DNA of 64,000 nt from Halocaridina rubra (lineage: Eukaryota; Arthropoda; Malacostraca; Decapoda; Atyidae). The position numbers and the translations under genes are program-made. Below the pieces are notes generated by a model. That model did not search any database, was not told where the DNA came from, and saw only the letters and a list, made by a program, of their open reading frames with translations. The number at the start of each line of letters is the position of its first letter. Positions within the stretch are counted from its first letter, which is position 1. The stretch lies in contig JAXCGZ010007596.1 of assembly GCA_037179515.1 (NCBI GenBank), positions 15,001 through 79,000 on the forward strand. Direction: 5' to 3'. This document shows positions 41,505 through 53,930 of the stretch, one piece after another.

Positions 41505-42110
41505 CAGGAAGTTAAATTTAGGTCGTCCTGAAATTTTAATGAATTATCTTCACTTATTATTTCGTTACCTATTTTGGTCTCATCGGCAAACTAGGAATTA
41601 GTATTGTGTAACCCTATGTCTAAGTCGTTTATCTATATATGAAATAAAATGGGCCCTAGTACTGATCCCTGCGGAACTCCACTCGTCACGGGTTTCCAGT
41701 CTGATGTTTGTCCATTTAATACTATTCTCTGTTCCCAGTTGTGTAGCCAATTTTCTATCCTGGGTTCCTCTAATCCCCAGTGTCTTGGCTTAAATCATTA
41801 AGCTGTCATGGAGGACCTTATCAAATGTTTTTTTGATTTTTAAGTAGATCACATTCACTGCTCTTTTACTGTCATGTTGGTAGAGCAGCTTGTGCTAATA
41901 TTCAAGTAGATTTGTTAGGCATAGTTTATATTGACTGAATCCGTGTTGTGTATCGATGAACAGATTATGTTTCTCTAGAAAGTTTACTACCTGGTCCTAT
42001 GCAATTGATTCCAAAATGTTCCATCCAACCGAGGTCAAGATTATGGGTCTATAATTTCCTGGTTGCTTTTTTGTAAATCATTTTGTCATACATATAAGCT
42101 CGAGGTAATA
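41505..42110 (-). pseudogene. LINE reverse transcriptase remnant (CR1-like)
   Basis: The reverse complement contains [18 protein letters not shown] then INDL, the reverse transcriptase core preceding the catalytic box, and an upstream region with many stops and frameshifts. Inactive fragment between SLC16 paralogs B and C. Confidence 0.8.
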
Positions 42111-42149
42111 AATTTGAGAGCCCTTCTAATTATTCTTATAAAGAATAAG

Positions 42150-42310
42150 GATTATCTCAGTGGTTAGATCGCTCGATACAGGAAGTGATATATCCGTACT
42201 TGAATCCGACGTAGGACGTTGAGAAGGGCATCCAACCTTGATTTCCGGGCTCCAAACTGTCTACATCTACCCCCATTCGAATGGAGACTAATAACTGACG
42301 CACAAAACAG
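42150..42310 (+). mobile_element. SINE family 1 copy
   Basis: ATCTCAGTGGTTAGATCGC head and CTACCCCCATTCGAATGGAG tail. Confidence 0.7.
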
Positions 42311-42714
42311 TAAAAAATGAGGATTTTCCTATCTATTTTTTCTTTTGAAAAAAAAAATATGTGGAACTCTAGGAAAAAAGGAAAAAGAAAACCTAAAAAG
42401 GATAAAAGAAGAGGCAAAGTAAAAAGTAAAAAGAAAAAAAATCTACTAGAAGTAAGCATAATTAAATTGACCCTTGAAGAACCACTTCTTTTTTTCCCAA
42501 GTTCCAACACATTGACATTGGTACTATATACTTACCCTTGGGGATTCTCACTTCACACTTTAATCAGTAGTACAGAATATAGTTAGCTGTACATGAATAC
42601 TGTGTGCTACTATAGCATGTGATCTACCAACCGAATGTGATCTACGCTACCATGCTTGCAAGCTACCTTACCTAACCAACCCTAACTTTATACTAAGTTC
42701 TGCGGATTGTACAA

Positions 42715-42910
42715 AAGAGTAGAATCATGCTGGTAGATCATAGATTACAATGGAATCATGCTGTCACATCACAGTCTACAGTAAAATCATGCTGGTAGAT
42801 CACAGCTTACATTGGAATCATTTTGGTAGATCACACGCTCTGGTAGAATCATACTGGTACATCACAGGTTGTAGTAAAATCATTCTGGTAGATCGCACGT
42901 CATAGTAGCA
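42715..42910. repeat. Minisatellite, unit about 43 bp
   Basis: Roughly five imperfect units of ATCATGCTGGTAGATCACAG plus a TACA-rich spacer. A single related unit (GGTAGATCACATATTGG) is at 54360 in the paralogous flank of C, so the array expanded on the B side. Confidence 0.7.
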
Positions 42911-42917
42911 CCCAATA

Positions 42918-43350
42918 CTGACAAATATCTGCTTCTGACCAAAGCTCTGCTGTCTATCTATAAATGGCTGTTAATACAGAAAGTATTACTTAGGAAATTA
43001 TGATAAATATACAGAGCCTATTAAAATAGTCTTTCTGAGATAAAACTATCAAGTCGTAGCCTCTTACCATGGTGGACAATTTGTGCTTCTGCAGCTAGCT
43101 GCGTCTGTCACCGGACTGTACTTTTTGAGGTGTGATCATTCTCAGTTTCACATATTCATGTTTGTGAGATTTAGACCTTGAGCATATTCACTTACTAGGC
43201 AAAGTGCGATAATTAGAAAATTGTATTCAAGTCTTGTTACTCGGGTGTATGCAATCGCACTGTGCACCAACTGAAATATTCATATCTGTAATATATCAAT
43301 TGATTTTTGTTTTGAGGTTATTATTGTCTTTCATGTTACTCTTCAGCCAA
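42918..43350. repeat. Duplicated 5'-flank block 1, copy upstream of SLC16 paralog B
   Basis: Aligns colinearly with 53124-53580, upstream of paralog C: TGCTGTCTATCTA, GAATTCAAGTCTTGTTACTCG-type and TTATTGCTGTCTTTC-type stretches match in the same order. Low-copy in this window, so it looks like a relic of the gene duplication rather than a dispersed repeat. It may hold 5' UTR exon or promoter sequence. Confidence 0.6.
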
Positions 43351-44189
43351 TTTACTTAATCACTCTAAGGATGCATAGATATTCAAGTGCTTTCTATTAT
43401 GTTATCTGTAACATGCATATATATTTTGTTGCACTTGGCATTTGACCGTATTATGTAAATTGTTCTCAGTCTCGTCTCTTTATATGTGCTTGAAGCAGAG
43501 TTCATGAAGGTATGAGTTAGCATTTTGAAGTACTTTTAAGATTCATTACCAGTGCTCTACCATGCTAGTTCAGACCTTCAATCTCTTCAAAATAATAATA
43601 AAAAAATGAGGAATATAATTTCATTTTCAACTTGAATATGGCTGTTAGGTAAGACGTGAAGTTACATTAGTATCAACAATTATGCCGTGTTTCAGAATAA
43701 GGAAGTGTGATTTTATAAAGTAAATTTTTTTTTAATATGCAACTCTTGGCTAAGTTGAACATTTAATCAATAAAGCCTCTGAATTTATATACTGAACACC
43801 TCACATTTCTACACTGAGGTAACTCAAACCGTAAATTGAAATGAGTACTTTAATAATTATAAATTAACTTTTGACAGATTATTTTTAAAGATAAAATGCA
43901 GCTATATCAATGCAATCTTCTCACCTGTGTGCTATTAGGTGTGAAAATTCTGCTTTCACAAAAATAGAAAGAAATAGCTTCTTTACTAAACATTTCCACT
44001 TTGTTTTCTATTTCTTATATAATGTCTTCGATCCAGTCATTTCAAAGTTACCAAGTTATTGCAAGCTGACTTTGTATGGACATATGTATATGTGACTTTC
44101 TTTTTAAATTCTAAGTACTCTTTCTATTAATACAGTATAAGCAAGGGAAGGCAGCATTATATCTTAAAGAAATCAATTTATTTACAATA

Positions 44190-45400
44190 TTTTTCAGCTC
44201 CTCGTCGACAAAAACAAGACATTTTGGTGGACCTTCAAGTTTTGCAAGACTATTTCCCGAAACATTTCTTGAAACCTCTTGCTTCTAAATCTCTTATTTC
44301 TGATCATCAGTACGGCTTTGCATGGCAGGAGCCACTAATGACCGCCTGTCCTATCTCACACGTGTGGTCATTTTCTCTGAAGAAATATGGGAATTTTTTT
44401 TGCATTCGCCCTTGATATCTCTAAGGCTGTTAACAGAGTGAGGCACAGGGCTTTGTTAGCCAAACTTCCTGCTTATGGTTTTATCCCTATTCGTTATTCT
44501 TTGATGCCCAGTTTTCTTGGCCATTTTATATCGTGGATGTTGACAGTGCAACATTTAGCTCATTCCCAGCTACTGGTGGCTTTCCACAGGGTTCTGTCCT
44601 TTCACCTCCTCTGTGTCTTTCTCTTCATCAATTATCACGAGTCCCCATCCTCCTCTCTTTTCCACGCCTTTGCCGATGATTCCACCCATCTAGTTTCCTC
44701 TGATTTCTCTTCACCAGTTTAGTCTGCTGTTCGAAAATTAGTATTGTATCATTCTCCCTTCAACTCAAACTGCAATTTATGGAGAATATCTGAATGAGGA
44801 ACCCACATTTTTGTAAGACATAATGCCTCCAGGACTTAGTTTCTGGAAATTATATCCATTTCTTCTCCTTATGACAGTCCTATTGTTTTGAAAAATAACG
44901 AAATGTATCCTTTTAATTATATGAACATATAGGGATTCAGATAGCCTCTAACTTGACTTGGAGGAATCACATATATCAAATTGCTAAATCTTCATATTAG
45001 AAATTGGGAGTTCAATTTCAACATCCTCATTACTTTTCTTCATATCATTTGCTAATAATCTATAAAGGTCTTCTCTGTTCCTGCTTAGAATACTACTTTC
45101 AAATTTGTGGTTCTCCGTCTTACTCTCATCTCCTAAATATGGTTGAAAATAAGGCCATCAGACTCATCAACGATCCTGCTCTGACTTCTAATCTCGATTA
45201 CCTTTTCATTCGCTGGATGGGATCATAGCTTTTTATTAATCATCAGTACCACTTCCCGCTCTGTTCTTATAGATTAGTGAGTAGCATCTATCCCCCAATG
45301 GCGAGGTTGCCTAACACACGCCAAGTAGCCTCATTACACAGGTACTCATCATTACAAAATTGGATTGAAGCTCAAGATTCTAACTCCCTGATAACATAGA
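44190..45400 (+). pseudogene. LINE reverse transcriptase remnant (jockey-like)
   Basis: Broken reading with KPLASKSLISDHQYGFAW, then LDISKAVNRVRHRALLAKLP (first catalytic Asp), HAFADDSTHLV (the F/YADD catalytic box) and LEYYFQICGSPSYSHLL then NKAIRLINDP near the C-terminus. At least four frame breaks. Lies in the B-C intergenic block and is absent from the homologous flank of C, so it post-dates that duplication. Confidence 0.85.
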
Positions 45401-45404
45401 TACA

Positions 45405-46250
45405 TAGAAATGACAACTTTTATCCATATTAATCCAACAATATCTCTGTAATTGTTTATATGGTTCCTCTGATCATGTTAAGAGGTGGATATTTCTTACA
45501 ATATCTTTGTAATCGTTCATATGGGTCCTATAATAACATTGATAACTAAGCGTTTCAAGATACATTCATTATGAAAAAAATCTCCATTCTGGTTCTGCCT
45601 CTGTGCACGAAGCAGCAAAGTATGGACTGACCCATTCATATTTAGCTTGCTTCCTAGCATCAGGAAATTTAGATCTTGTGATTAAAGTAGCCCCAGGGTG
45701 CTATTGGATAATTCATATTTACCTGGAAGTTGCAAAACTTAACCCAGCCTAACAATTTATGGGTTTATTTAACTTGACATGGTGTTCTTGGGTTATTTGT
45801 CTTTACAACTTCCGGAATTAATAATGGCTGATCACAAGAAAGTCCAATTCTCTGAGACGAATTGCTAAAACCTTATTTTCAGTCTTGGGAGAAAAATCCA
45901 GCGATTCCCATTTCAAAAGAACAGTGTGTCTCTGAGGATATAATTGATTATACTACAGTCAAGCCTCCTAAGGAAGCTTTGACAAGGAATTGATAATACT
46001 GCTGTCAAGGTTAATGCTTCTTAGCAATCTGTGACAAAGAATTGTGAACAAATCTTTCAAATTTTACCGGTGTTAATTCTAAAGAATTGCCTAACGGGGT
46101 TTAGTTTTTACACCCCTCCGAATATATGCTCTCTAAATTGTTTTAGTTCTGCCTAATTTCGGTTGTGTTTGAGATTTCAAGCCAAGGATTTTCAAGCACC
46201 ATTTTGTGATGTGAAACGTTCATGTTAATTTTCGTCAATAAAAGCACCGT
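45405..46250. other. Gene-free stretch in the B-C intergenic region
   Basis: No frame, repeat family or motif recognised. Confidence 0.45.
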
Positions 46251-46254
46251 TTTA

Positions 46255-46415
46255 TATGTCTCAATTTGCACCTATTTAAATGGGTTGGATACAGACATTA
46301 TAAATCTTGGGGTTTAGGCCGGACTGGATGCCTTTCATTACGCCCTGCGGTCGAATAGAGCCCGCGGTAGTCACTTCCCTACTTGCACACTCCCTCACTG
46401 AACTACTGAGGCCCC
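46255..46415 (-). mobile_element. SINE family 1 copy
   Basis: GGGTTGGATACAGACATTA, ATTACGCCCTGCGGTCGAA and reverse A box near 46400. Confidence 0.65.
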
Positions 46416-46794
46416 TTGCCTTAGGACTGATGGGAAATAGTAATATAATTTTCCAAGGAATGCATCAAGCGGAATCACTTGAGAGCTACTAGCATTTTGG
46501 TCATTAATGATTTCAATTAACTTTTCTTATAACAACTGAATAAATTATATTGTTACACTAATAAACTGGGTTTTATAAAGTAGGCTGCATGTTGGTACAT
46601 ATTAAGTGTGACTGGCTAGTTATTACTTCCGTGGATGGTAATAAAGTCACAGGAAAAAAGTCACAGGTAAAAATTCACAGGTTTGGTTAGGTTACGTTTG
46701 GTTGAGTAGGTTAAGTTGGGTTAGATAGGTTTAATTTGGTTAAGGTAGGTTAGATTTCTATTCCTGTGACTTATTTTCTGTGAATTTTTCACCT

Positions 46795-47570
46795 GTGACT
46801 TTTTTACCTGTGATTTGATAACCTGGATTCATTTCTTCTGAGGAATCAGTTTGCCACCACTCCAATTCAACAAATCGAATATGGTTTAATAGTACAACTG
46901 TATTAAAAGGATTGAGAAAAAACCAAAATTAGAAGAATCCCAGTAAGGTTAAGATATGTAGTATGTGAAACAAAAAAAAACAAAAAAGCTTGTGCACATC
47001 GTGCTTAAGAGGTCTACATTTTTCATCAAAGGAAACTCCCATAGGGAATGGAAGAAGTCCTGTAAATGTGAAAATAAATTAAAAAAAAATAATGGGAGGA
47101 ATTAACGATAATAATGCAAAACAAGATCTTTGGAGAGTGGGAATCTATAGACCGACCTAAAAGCACCGTGAAGAAGCAAGTCGAGATATTTCTTGATAAG
47201 GCAGCAGAATCTGGCCGACATCTAATTTCTGCTTCTACACTCGAAAACATTTAATATAATCCTTTTTGTCACCTATTAGTCTTCAGAAACGAATACTTTA
47301 TTTGCAGGAATTGTGTTCTTTCCATAGAACGAAATCGTTTTGTCCGGCAATTAATAACGAACCAACTCATCAACAGTAAGCATGGAGCACTGACACATGG
47401 CGGACAAAGGTTCAGTAAACAGTTCTTCTTCCTGCTTCGTGTAGGTCACGAAGCTTGATCTGTTTATAGGTACCGCCTAATCTGTTCATATGAGAGTAAT
47501 GTCCTTATAGGACAGGAAATTTGTGAATGATTATACATCTAAAGCTCTGCCTGATGACATAGGAAATTTC
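46795..47570. repeat. Duplicated 5'-flank block 2, B-C intergenic copy
   Basis: Aligns with 54500-56500: shared strings include AATCAGTTTGCCA, AATAGTACAACTG/AATAGTGCAATTTG, TAATATAATCC(T/A)TTTTGTCACCTA, CTTCCTGCTTCGTG and AAAGCTCT(G/T)CCTGATGACATA. Extends the B/C segmental duplication. Confidence 0.6.
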
Positions 47571-47668
47571 CTTACAGCAATAGCGATGTTACATCATATT
47601 TGCTAATTTATATGCATGCAATTATGAAAATAAAGGACGAAAAAAAAATGCCTTTACAAGGAATAATT

Positions 47669-47674
47669 TTTATT
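47669..47674 (-). terminator. Candidate polyadenylation signal of SLC16 paralog C
   Basis: AATAAA on the minus strand about 280 bp downstream of the paralog C stop; no closer canonical signal was found. Confidence 0.4.
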
Positions 47675-47740
47675 CACCTGAAAAAACAATTATATACTTT
47701 GGCTATAATATTTTTTCTAGAGTCCTTTGGGAAACAGCAG

Positions 47741-47744
47741 TAGA

Positions 47745-47778
<34 letters not shown>
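47741..47778. repeat. (CTA)n microsatellite in the SLC16-C 3' flank
   Basis: Twelve units, between the stop codon and the candidate polyadenylation signal. Confidence 0.95.
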
Positions 47779-47954
47779 GATAGTTATATTATTAACCTTA
47801 TTATTACTTAAAGCAACCATTACTTGAATCATACCACCATGATTATCCCTGAAGAACGTGGAATACTTCGGAATATCAAACTGACCCAACTTGACTGGTA
47901 AGAAAACAGAGATCAGTGAATAACAGCCATACTATCATGTCTAAGATCTAGGAA

Positions 47955-50640
47955 CTAAGGCTGTAGAGAGATGTCAGAAGTCCTCTTCTTCAGCAGTTTG
48001 TCTCTTTCCTTGCGATGGTCATAGGCAACAGCTGCTGGCATCGCAATCCACAGCAGGAAACTCATGAATGACAATCCTGCCAAAAAACAAGTGCACACCG
48101 CGTAGCTCTGGGTCAAATAATGAAGATAGCCTGTAAAAACGAGAAAGTTTCAGTAAAAACTTAATGAAGATAGTCTGTAAAAACGAGAAAGTTTTAGTAC
48201 AAATTTGTTAATCTTATTCAGTTTTTTACAATGCAAGACAAGTCACTTAACGTAAGGTAACCTAACCTAACCTAACTAAACTTTATTTAACCTAAAGTAT
48301 AGCGATGTAACACACCGTAACCTGGAGTTGCTCCGAATTTCTGTAGTTTTTTTCACCAGCACTTCTGGCTTACTGAGAACTGAGAAAACGACACGTATGG
48401 CGATCACTTGTTGGCATATGACGTGTTCAGAGCAAAAATTAGTTTCCTATCTTGCAAAATATACGTCTGATCAACACTGGTTTCGAACTTACGACCATAA
48501 TATATGACTAAAAACCCTACGTCTCTCCAAAGGGTTTACTTTGGTAATGACTTTTTTCATAGAGATAATAGCAGTAACTCAAGTAGTTATCAGACAATAT
48601 ATTTAATTACTCTAACTTAATTTTAGAAATAACTCAAGATACCCTGTCTGTTAACACATATATTAGAATTTAAAATTTTTTGTTTTTGTTTTTTCAATTT
48701 ATAGAACAAAAGGTACTGAAGTGGTCAGTAAGCATAACTACGTAAGGGTAGGCGCAAGGTAGAAGATTGTTGTTATTTACATGTAAATGGTCCAATTATC
48801 AGGCCGCCAAACAGAAGATTTTTTTGTCATTTACATGTGAAGTGTCTAATTATAAGGTGGCCAGATCGAAAATTATTGTTATTTACCTGTAAATGGTCCA
48901 ATTATAAGGTGGCAAAACCGAAGATTATTGTTATTTACCTATTAGTGGTCCAATCATCAGGTGGCCATACCGAAGATTTTTTTGTCATTAATTTGTAAAT
49001 GGTCCAGTTATCAGGTGGCCAAATATGAGTTTTTTTTTTGTCATTTATCTGTAATAAATCCAATTATCAGATGGACATACGGATAATGTATGTCATTTAC
49101 CTGTAAATGGTCCAATCATTAGGTGGCCAAAGCCCTGCAACCAGAATGAAGCTCCCAAAATGGTCACAAAGTTATCAAGTCCCATATAGTGACTCATAAC
49201 GAGATTGAAGATGCTGTTCAGAGCTCCTACTCCTATGCCCCAGAAAGCGATAGTCAACTTTAACCAAACTATATTGTCCAGGAATATGAAAACTGAAGAG
49301 AAAAAGATAAAATAGTGAATACAAATCATTCTTGTATTTAACATTTTTGATAATATGTCCATAATTAATACATTATATATCCTGTAGTTTATATTGTAAT
49401 AATGCAAATTTAGAACTGAAATTGTGACTAATAAGCAAAAGATTTACAACTTCAGCGAATTATAGCATTTCATCTACTTACGTATCATACACACAGTGAT
49501 AAGGAAGTTACAAGTCATTAATGTAAGTCTGTAACTGAAATATCTGCTATCAGAACAAGCTGCAACAGACAATCTGGAGGTTATATTACAGACTGAAGCT
49601 ACAGTTAAGCATGTTGCAGTATCTTTCAGAGAGTAGCCTGCTTCTTGCATGAAAAAAGGTGCAAGTGCTATAAAGTTCATATAACTATTAAATGACAATG
49701 TAGTTGTCAGAGCTATAATGACAGCTTTTTTGGATTCCAGAATTAGGAGACTGGAAAATGCAGATTTTATGATTTGTAACAGGGTGTATAGCTGTTCCCC
49801 CGTAGCTGGTGCAGACTTATGAGGAAACTCCACTTTTTCTCTATGAGCAGATGCATTTCTAGCCCCATTTTCCTTAAGGACTTTAGGAACTTTGATATGC
49901 CATTCAACAGGATGAAACAATGATGCTCCAATGCAGCAGTTTAAAGCGATTCCTCCGAGTATTAAGGTAGCACCATTATAACCATATTCGTCTTGAAGAA
50001 AATTAATGACATGCGCTCCAAAGAGTGACCCACCACAGTCTGATGCCATGATGATACCATTTGCCAGCCCTTTCCATCGCTTGAAATATTGTGGTGCTAT
50101 CAAATAATATGTTCCTGCTAAGATTCCACTTCCAACACCTGCAAGTAATTGTTAATGAGTTTATTAAATCGAAGGTTAATCCTTGGGCAAACAGACATTG
50201 CCTTTCTCTGTTCACCCCCATGGATGGGAAATCCTTGTGACATAGAAATGGTACTGTTTTAGACCGTTATCAGTGATAAAGATAATTCTAAAGAATCTTG
50301 GCAAATCCCATCGAGGTGTTAAGCTCTCACTTTATATACTCGTGACCTTGTAGCTTTATCAGGACTTGTATGTGATTGGTCCACTGTGGACTTCTGACCA
50401 ATCATATCGTGTTTGAAGGTGTGAAAAATATGTTTTTTCTTTTATCTTGATGGGTAGATTTTCATATGTTTTTAATTAGTTTAATTTGGAAGTGGAATTT
50501 ATTTCTATTCGAGTTTAAAGTTGTATTATGAAACACTCTTAAATCTCATTGATTATTTTTACTTTTTATTTATGATTTGATAATTAATATTTTGTTTGAT
50601 TTCTTGTTTAATTCATTGCTTTCCATAATTGCTGTTTGCA

Positions 50641-50720
<80 letters not shown>

Positions 50721-50723
50721 CTG

Positions 50724-50783
<60 letters not shown>

Positions 50784-52771
50784 AGTACTACCTAAGCCAG
50801 TGATTATTAGCCTCAATTAGGGAAAATTTGACACTTAAATTATGTGAAGCCGCGGTAGCACAGTGGTAGAGCACGCGAGTTAGGAAATGACGTCCCTGTC
50901 AAACGCTGGTTCGATCCCACAGCGGGGTCATTTGGATGGGCGTCCAGCCTTAATTCACCGGCTGCAGCATGTCTGTGTTTATCTCATTGGAATGGAGACG
51001 GACTGTGATTCAAAACAGTGAGAATTCCTAACAAAAATGAATTGTAGTGTTTCCTCTAGAGTAACTTTCACTTATTACATTAATCCTCTTAGAAATTAAA
51101 GCTCTTGGAATTTTAAATGAGTACAAGATTATGCTCATTAATGCTTAATCGTGAATTCTGTCGATAACTTACAGTTGCACTATTTTGCAGTGATATGCAG
51201 GAGCACATGAAGGAGGAAACATACATGGTGTAGGTTGGCTCATGGCCCCAGCCGCCCGTTGCGATACTACAGCTGAAGGTTTTTTGAACTTAAATAGGTC
51301 TGTCCAGGACAGTTCGATGTTAAGTCTTCCTTCAGTTACGGTTCTTTTTCTATGCCTACAGCTACACTGAATATTCTTGGATATTCATCACACATCTTTT
51401 ATTATCCTTTCACATATGACAAGTCATTATACTCTCCATCTCTGTTTCTCTTTACTTTATGTATTCTTCGTGCCCAGGCCCGATGAGAGCTGTTTTATTT
51501 TATAGTTTTTTTGGCCCGTCCTGGTGTCACGATCATAAAAAAAAAAGTGCACAGACATATGATTTCATATATCAGAGGGAATATAACAACTGCATGTGGA
51601 ATACTATTTCATGGAATGTATATTTCTCTAGTCACTCAGGATATTAGTGAATATTGCTTACCTGCGCATACAGAATAGGTGACAAACAGACCGTAAGGCG
51701 AGGTTTGAAAAGCTGAGGAGATTGTGCCAACGGCAAAGAGAATAGCTCCTATGAGAGCCGGTTTCCTATAGCCAAAGGTTTTTAACAATGGGTTGAGGAA
51801 CAAAGTGGTAAGGCAATATATAAATTCAAATAAGTTGAATATACTAGTGGTAATGATGGCAGACGTATCCAGATGCAGAAAAAATTCCCAGAAGAGAAAA
51901 CCAAAACTCTGTCCAATTGTGTCCACTATGATCTGGAGAAGCAAGTGGGTGCATAAAGAATATTTACAACGTGAGTTTTGATAATATCTTGTACAAAACT
52001 AATCTCACTGAATTTGACATATATATTTACTGGTTGAATTATATGGCAAGAACTGGAAGACTTAGGAATGTTATTATATGTTAATCACAAGCATAGCAAA
52101 AAGAACCATACTTTCCAATAGCTCTTTATGTTTGACAGATATTCCAAATATTTAGTATATGATTTCTCAAAAGCCGGAAGAGTTATGTCAGAGTTACAAA
52201 AAGGCTCTCGTGTGAGGCTTACTTTACAACTTGTGGTTAAAACTTTATAAACTGGAGATGACAGAGCAAAGAGCAAGCCCACTGCAGTGTGTTAGAAAGA
52301 GCATTCACCCTCAGTTCTCTGGCTCCAACCTGTCAGTGTCCACCCAAATTGAAATGGGGATTACTAGTGACACATAAAAAGGCAAACATCATGCTACATT
52401 ACAACTTCTCACTTAAAATTAAAATAGACTAAGATTCTTACCGCAATCAACGATGCTCCAAAAATTACCACCCACCCCCAACCACCATCTGGCACTATTG
52501 CTTCATCTGATTTGCAGTCTGTCCTCTCTGGTTCACATTTTTGGTGCAGTTCCTCCTTCTTATGGCTTTTCAAACATGTTCCATTCGTAATAGAAAACAC
52601 TGAAGGAGCTTTTGCAAATATTCTCCTTACAGTTTGGAGAGTTGAGTGCTGGGAATCGGTACAATTGGGTGAACTAAATTCTCTCTCCTTCTGGGAGTCC
52701 ATGGCCTGGGTTGGGGAAGTATACATTTGAACCCCATTTTCAATGTGGTTTGTAGAGCAAATGGCTTGCAT
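47955..52771 (-). CDS. SLC16-like monocarboxylate transporter, paralog C (spliced)
   Basis: Exons 52771-52442, 51932-51662, 50138-49482, 49292-49101 and 48130-47955 (all GT-AG, phases 0,1,1,1) give 541 residues and a TAG stop. An in-frame TAG lies two codons before the ATG, fixing the start. DGGWGW is at 95-100. The second signature reads YFKRWKGLANG at 218-228, with Trp where A and B have Arg. Twelve membrane segments are expected in two halves joined by a charged loop (residues about 270-325). Intron 2 is 1.5 kb and carries a compound microsatellite and a SINE. Intron 4 carries six degenerate tandem copies of the exon 4 end with its donor site, then a duplicate of the exon 5 acceptor. Exon 2 is the most diverged of the four copies (SQ for CQ after the VDTIG motif), which may mean relaxed or altered selection. 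Substrate unknown. Confidence 0.91.
48165..48206 (-). repeat. Duplicated exon 5 acceptor in SLC16-C
   Basis: TGAAGATAG(C/T)CTGTAAAAACG occurs at 48121 and again 44 bp on at 48165 in tandem. The copy keeps a TTTTTACAG acceptor. Confidence 0.85.
48776..49100 (-). repeat. Tandem array of exon 4-donor copies in SLC16-C intron 4
   Basis: Six degenerate units of about 53 bp, with unit landmarks at about 48782, 48836, 48889, 48940, 48994 and 49050, copy the last ~30 nt of exon 4 (GGCCACCTAATGATTGGACC ... ACAG) plus its donor and early intron; the genuine copy is at 49102. The unit at 48889 keeps ACAG|GTAAAT and that at 48940 keeps ATAG|GTAAAT. Confidence 0.85.
50643..50780. repeat. Compound (CT)n-(GT)n microsatellite in SLC16-C intron 2
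   Basis: About 70 bp CT then about 65 bp GT, near the centre of the intron. Confidence 0.97.
50848..51025 (+). mobile_element. SINE family 1 copy, full length, in SLC16-C intron 2
   Basis: GCCGCGGTAGCACAGTGGTA (A box) and GGTTCGATCCCAC (B box) are both well kept. Confidence 0.8.
51390..51545 (+). repeat. Dispersed repeat (TGTCAC.CTCATAAAAAA-ended), in SLC16-C intron 2
   Basis: Runs from CATCACACATCTTTTATTATCC to CCTGGTGTCACGATCATAAAAAA; the same family as 60840-61050 and the 197 bp tandem units. Confidence 0.7.
52265..52390 (+). mobile_element. SINE family 1 fragment in SLC16-C intron 1
   Basis: GAGCATTCACCCTCAGTTC and GTGTCCACCCAAATTGAAAT tail; ends about 50 bp from the exon 1 donor. Confidence 0.65.
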
Positions 52772-53123
52772 AATCTACATTAGACATGGAATAATAATTT
52801 GCTTTGTAACAATACATGCAGATATATCATTAAAAAAATGGAATAGTTTTATAGTTTGATGTTTCCACCGGTACCGTCTTTGCTTCAAGATAACAAAGTG
52901 CAACTTTTGCTTGCAGGTACTTAACAAAACACTTCACAGATGTATTGATAATCACTCACTACCTATAAGAACACTTAGGCTTTAAATACCTTTACGTAAA
53001 ACATACAGTGTGGAGTATTCAGTGTTGACTAATTAGCCGGCTCTTGAAGAAATATGATTATGAGTATACCATTGGGACTTTTTAGTTTATGCGTTAGAAT
53101 AGGCAATTACAGACAATAGTAAC

Positions 53124-53580
53124 AAACATCTACCTATGACCAGAGATTTGCTGTCTATCTAGGAATGCATTCAACACTGGTACTCAGTACAAAAAGTATT
53201 TCCTGGAAATTACTGTATTGTGAATGAAAAGCCTTATATGAAATTCTTCCTAAGTCAAAACTTGAGTTAGTCGAAGTCTCTAACTGTTGACGTGTAGAGT
53301 GTGTGCTTTAGAAATCGACTGACTGTCTTTGGACAATACCCTTTTAAGGGGTGATTCTTCTCAGTGTCCCATATCGAATTTTGACCTCAAAACATTCAAT
53401 TACTGATGAATATGAGATAATTAGAGAACCGAATTCAAGTCTTGTTACTCGAATGCACACAATTGTCTTGCCCATCAAATGAAATGGTGATACATTGAGA
53501 AACTGAAAAATTGACTTACTTTTGTTTAGGAGTTATTGCTGTCTTTCCTGTTATTATACAGTAACCTACCTTGATTTACT
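53124..53580. repeat. Duplicated 5'-flank block 1, copy upstream of SLC16 paralog C
   Basis: Partner of 42918-43350, located 350-800 bp before the paralog C start codon and in the same orientation relative to its gene. Confidence 0.6.
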
Positions 53581-53819
53581 TACTCTGTTTACGAAGTGCA
53601 AGAGATAGGAAATAGTGAAGAAAGATTGTGCGCTGGTGACGTGGGTCTAAAGGGATTACTCGCACCTGCTAGCTAACTAAGCTGGGACGGGTTAGTATAG
53701 AGGGGATGCTACAAGGTGAGGTGGTGGGGGTAAACCAGCTGCGGCTGTCAGGCTTCACGGCAGAAGCTCATTCCCTGCTTATTCTGTGGATGACCCAAGC
53801 ATGGTGATGAGGTAATGGT

Positions 53820-53930
53820 GGCAGCCATTTATCCCCAAAGAGGTAAGATGAGTGATTGAGGCATAATAAATTATGATGAATGTGTGTGCTTTGACTCGGC
53901 CACTCCCTTAAAAGGGGATTAGGTAATAGT
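53820..53930 (-). repeat. Dispersed SINE-like repeat (GGCCGAGTCAAAGC family)
   Basis: Minus-strand copy, recognised by GACTCGGCCACTCCCTTAAAAGG on the plus strand. Confidence 0.45.
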
